This document shows, piece by piece, positions 62,646 through 64,000 of a DNA stretch of 64,000 nucleotides (positions are counted from its first letter, which is position 1; the number at the start of each line of letters is the position of its first letter). The stretch covers positions 186,001 to 250,000 of the forward strand of contig NZ_JAGHRO010000001.1 in assembly GCF_017743735.1 (NCBI RefSeq), read 5' to 3'. Made by a program: the position numbers and the translations under genes. A model generated the notes under the pieces. That model was given only the letters and a program-made list of their open reading frames with translations, was not told the DNA's origin and did not search any database. Origin of the DNA: Shimia sp. R9_2 (GTDB lineage: Bacteria > Pseudomonadota > Alphaproteobacteria > Rhodobacterales > Rhodobacteraceae).

Positions 62646-63703
62646 CCGACTCTCTGAACACCTGGGCCACCTGGCGCGAAATTCACCAACAACCCGCTGT
62701 CTGGCGCGCCTGGGGGGCCGCTCTGGATGTCGCTGGCCTGCGCGCATGGATTGCGGAGCAGGCAGCCGATGAAATCTGGTTCTGCGGCGCAGGCACCAGC
62801 GCTTATATCGGCGACATCATCGCCGCCGCCGTGCCGGGCACGCGCTCTGTGCCCTCCACCGATCTGGTGGCCAACCCGCGCGCCTTTCTGTCTGGCAACC
62901 GCCCGCTGGTGGTGAGCTTTGGCCGCTCCGGCAATTCCACCGAAAGCCTCGGCACGCTAGATGCACTGGACGCTTTGGCACCGGATGCGCCGCGTTTGCA
63001 CATCACCTGTAACCCCGACGGCGCGCTGGCAACCCGCGAAGCGCCCGGACCATTGAAGGTGATCAACCTGCCCGAAGTGACCCATGACGCGGGCTTTGCC
63101 ATGACCAGCAGCTTTTCCACCATGCTGCTCACCGCGCTCGCCCTGTTTGATGCGCCCTGCGATGTGCCTGCGCGATTTGATGCGCTGGCCGATCAGCTCG
63201 ACGCCCTGTTGCCACAGTTTGGCACACCGCGCCCGGAGCGCGCGGTCTATGTGGGCTCTGGCCCCCTCACTTACGCGGCACGTGAAGCGGCGCTGAAGGT
63301 GATGGAGCTGACCGCTGGACAGACGCCTGCGCTGTGGGACAGCAGCCTTGGGTTCCGCCACGGGCCAAAGTCCTTTGTGCGCGGGGAGACCACGATCACC
63401 GTCTTCTCCAGCCCGCACTCGCCAACCCGCGCCTATGACACCGATCTGGTGGCCGAGCTGCGCGCGCAGTTTCCTGAAGCGCGGGTGACAGAGATTGGCC
63501 CGGGGGGTGACATCGACATCCCCATGCCCTTTGGCACCGCCTGGGCCGCACCGCTGTGCATCGCCGCCGCCCAGATCGACGGGGTCAAATGGGCGGCAGA
63601 CCTGAGCCTCAATGTGGATGATCCCTTCACGGGCCAAGGCACGCTCAGCCGGGTGGTGGCCGGGGTGACCCTACACGGGGTTGGCGAGGGAGCAGACGCA
63701 TGA
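62642..63703 (+). CDS. Second SIS-domain protein, AgaS-like
   Basis: The 353-residue product shows EIWFCGAGTSAYIGDIIAA, RPLVVSFGRSGNSTESLGT and a C-terminal half with VMELTAGQTPALWDSSLGFRHGPKSF, given here as LWDSSLGFRHGPKSF. These features fit AgaS-type galactosamine-6-phosphate deaminase/isomerases rather than NagB-II. It starts on the stop of the first SIS gene (ATGA). Two SIS proteins in one operon suggest two different aminosugars, or two steps. Confidence 0.82.
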   Translation: MTDSLNTWATWREIHQQPAVWRAWGAALDVAGLRAWIAEQAADEIWFCGAGTSAYIGDIIAAAVPGTRSVPSTDLVANPRAFLSGNRPLVVSFGRSGNSTESLGTLDALDALAPDAPRLHITCNPDGALATREAPGPLKVINLPEVTHDAGFAMTSSFSTMLLTALALFDAPCDVPARFDALADQLDALLPQFGTPRPERAVYVGSGPLTYAAREAALKVMELTAGQTPALWDSSLGFRHGPKSFVRGETTITVFSSPHSPTRAYDTDLVAELRAQFPEARVTEIGPGGDIDIPMPFGTAWAAPLCIAAAQIDGVKWAADLSLNVDDPFTGQGTLSRVVAGVTLHGVGEGADA

Positions 63704-64000
63704 CCGTCGCCGGCATCGATCTGGGTGGCACCAAATGTGAGGTGCGCCTGTTTGATGAAGACTGGAGCGAGGTCGCACGCCATCGCGCCCCCACGCCCAA
63801 GTCTTACAAAGATCTGGTGGCAACCGTGGTGGATCAGGCCCGCTGGGCCGAAGCGGAGGCAGGCATGGCCGTACCCGTCGGCGTCGGGGCGGCAGGGTTG
63901 ATCAACCCCAAGACCGGCCTTGCGCTGACCGCCAATCTGCCCGCCACGGACCATCCGTTTCCCACCCATCTGAACACCGCGCTGGGACGCCCGATCACCT
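63700..64000 (+). CDS. ROK-family sugar kinase, N-terminal fragment
   Basis: The ATG at 63700 overlaps the preceding stop (ATGA) and gives 100 codons that run off the right edge. VAGIDLGGTKCEVRLFD is the ATP phosphate-binding loop of the ROK/hexokinase-like fold, and VGVGAAGLINPKTG recalls ROK kinases. It would phosphorylate GlcNAc or a related aminosugar after hydrolysis. Since the end is cut, BadF-type kinases cannot be fully excluded. Confidence 0.82.
   Translation, partial: MTVAGIDLGGTKCEVRLFDEDWSEVARHRAPTPKSYKDLVATVVDQARWAEAEAGMAVPVGVGAAGLINPKTGLALTANLPATDHPFPTHLNTALGRPIT

Noticed and set aside
61464-62747. 427-codon minus-strand frame opposite the SIS genes
   Set aside because: It spans two overlapping plus-strand genes that have clear SIS motifs; the antisense product is Arg/Gly/His-rich.
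1-64000. CRISPR arrays, insertion sequences, prophage or integrase genes
   Set aside because: I saw no regularly spaced repeats, transposase motifs or phage structural genes anywhere in the window.

Overview
The window looks like chromosomal DNA of an alphaproteobacterium of the Rhodobacterales, most likely the Roseobacter group. This is inferred from gene content and order: secA diverging from a parvulin-argJ-mutT operon, rimP-nusA-ylxR-infB, comF-grxC-nitrilase, hslO-Nudix-cca, an alphaproteobacterial heat-shock type promoter before dnaK, and several small proteins I recall only from this group. It is GC-rich and densely coding. I see no rRNA, tRNA, CRISPR array, insertion sequence or prophage.

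Layout. 0-7.4 kb is a surface-polysaccharide region: a galU fragment cut by the left edge, a Wza-type export lipoprotein, a membrane-bound FlaA1/CapD-type dehydratase, a UDP-glucuronate-type epimerase, kdsB, cysQ and an ABC-2 export permease without its ATPase. 7.4-11 kb holds a secreted trypsin-like protease, an SDR, a small unknown protein, an AhpD-like protein and an AlkB-like dioxygenase. 11-14.4 kb is dnaK-dnaJ with a heat-shock promoter and an intercistronic terminator, followed by an intergenic region rich in palindromes. 14.7-20.6 kb is mixed: an unknown protein, a fluoroacetate-dehalogenase-like hydrolase, an orphan amino-acid binding protein, radC, a PstS-like/OmpA fusion and its exported partner. 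20.7-31.9 kb is housekeeping: secA; ppiC-like, argJ, mutT; a 41-residue protein; infB, ylxR, nusA, rimP. 32-39.6 kb has a peptide-binding protein with proline iminopeptidase, ubiG, the comF-grxC-nitrilase-marR operon, and a methyltransferase with hemH. 39.7-45 kb is envelope related: a 61-residue membrane protein, two L,D-transpeptidases around a CAP-domain lipoprotein, an RNA methyltransferase with a hairpin over its ribosome binding site, and an ABC exporter. 45.3-53.4 kb has cca, two Nudix genes, hslO, a response-regulator/PP2C phosphatase diverging from an Hpt protein, ilvA and two unknowns.

53.5-64 kb is an amino-sugar (chitobiose/GlcNAc, possibly GalNAc) utilisation locus cut by the right edge. 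It encodes a cytoplasmic GH20 hexosaminidase, a GntR/HutC regulator, a complete ABC importer, a Gfo/Idh/MocA oxidoreductase, two different SIS-domain proteins and the start of a ROK kinase. The logic would be import of intact oligosaccharide, cytoplasmic hydrolysis, phosphorylation and deamination. The Gfo/Idh enzyme and the second SIS protein are not explained by the simple GlcNAc route.

I found no clear-cut undescribed large system. The best candidates for something new are this amino-sugar locus, the PstS-like/OmpA pair, the RR-PP2C/Hpt pair, the 41-residue protein, and several RNA-level elements: the rimP-nusA leader, the methyltransferase hairpin and the post-dnaJ palindromes.
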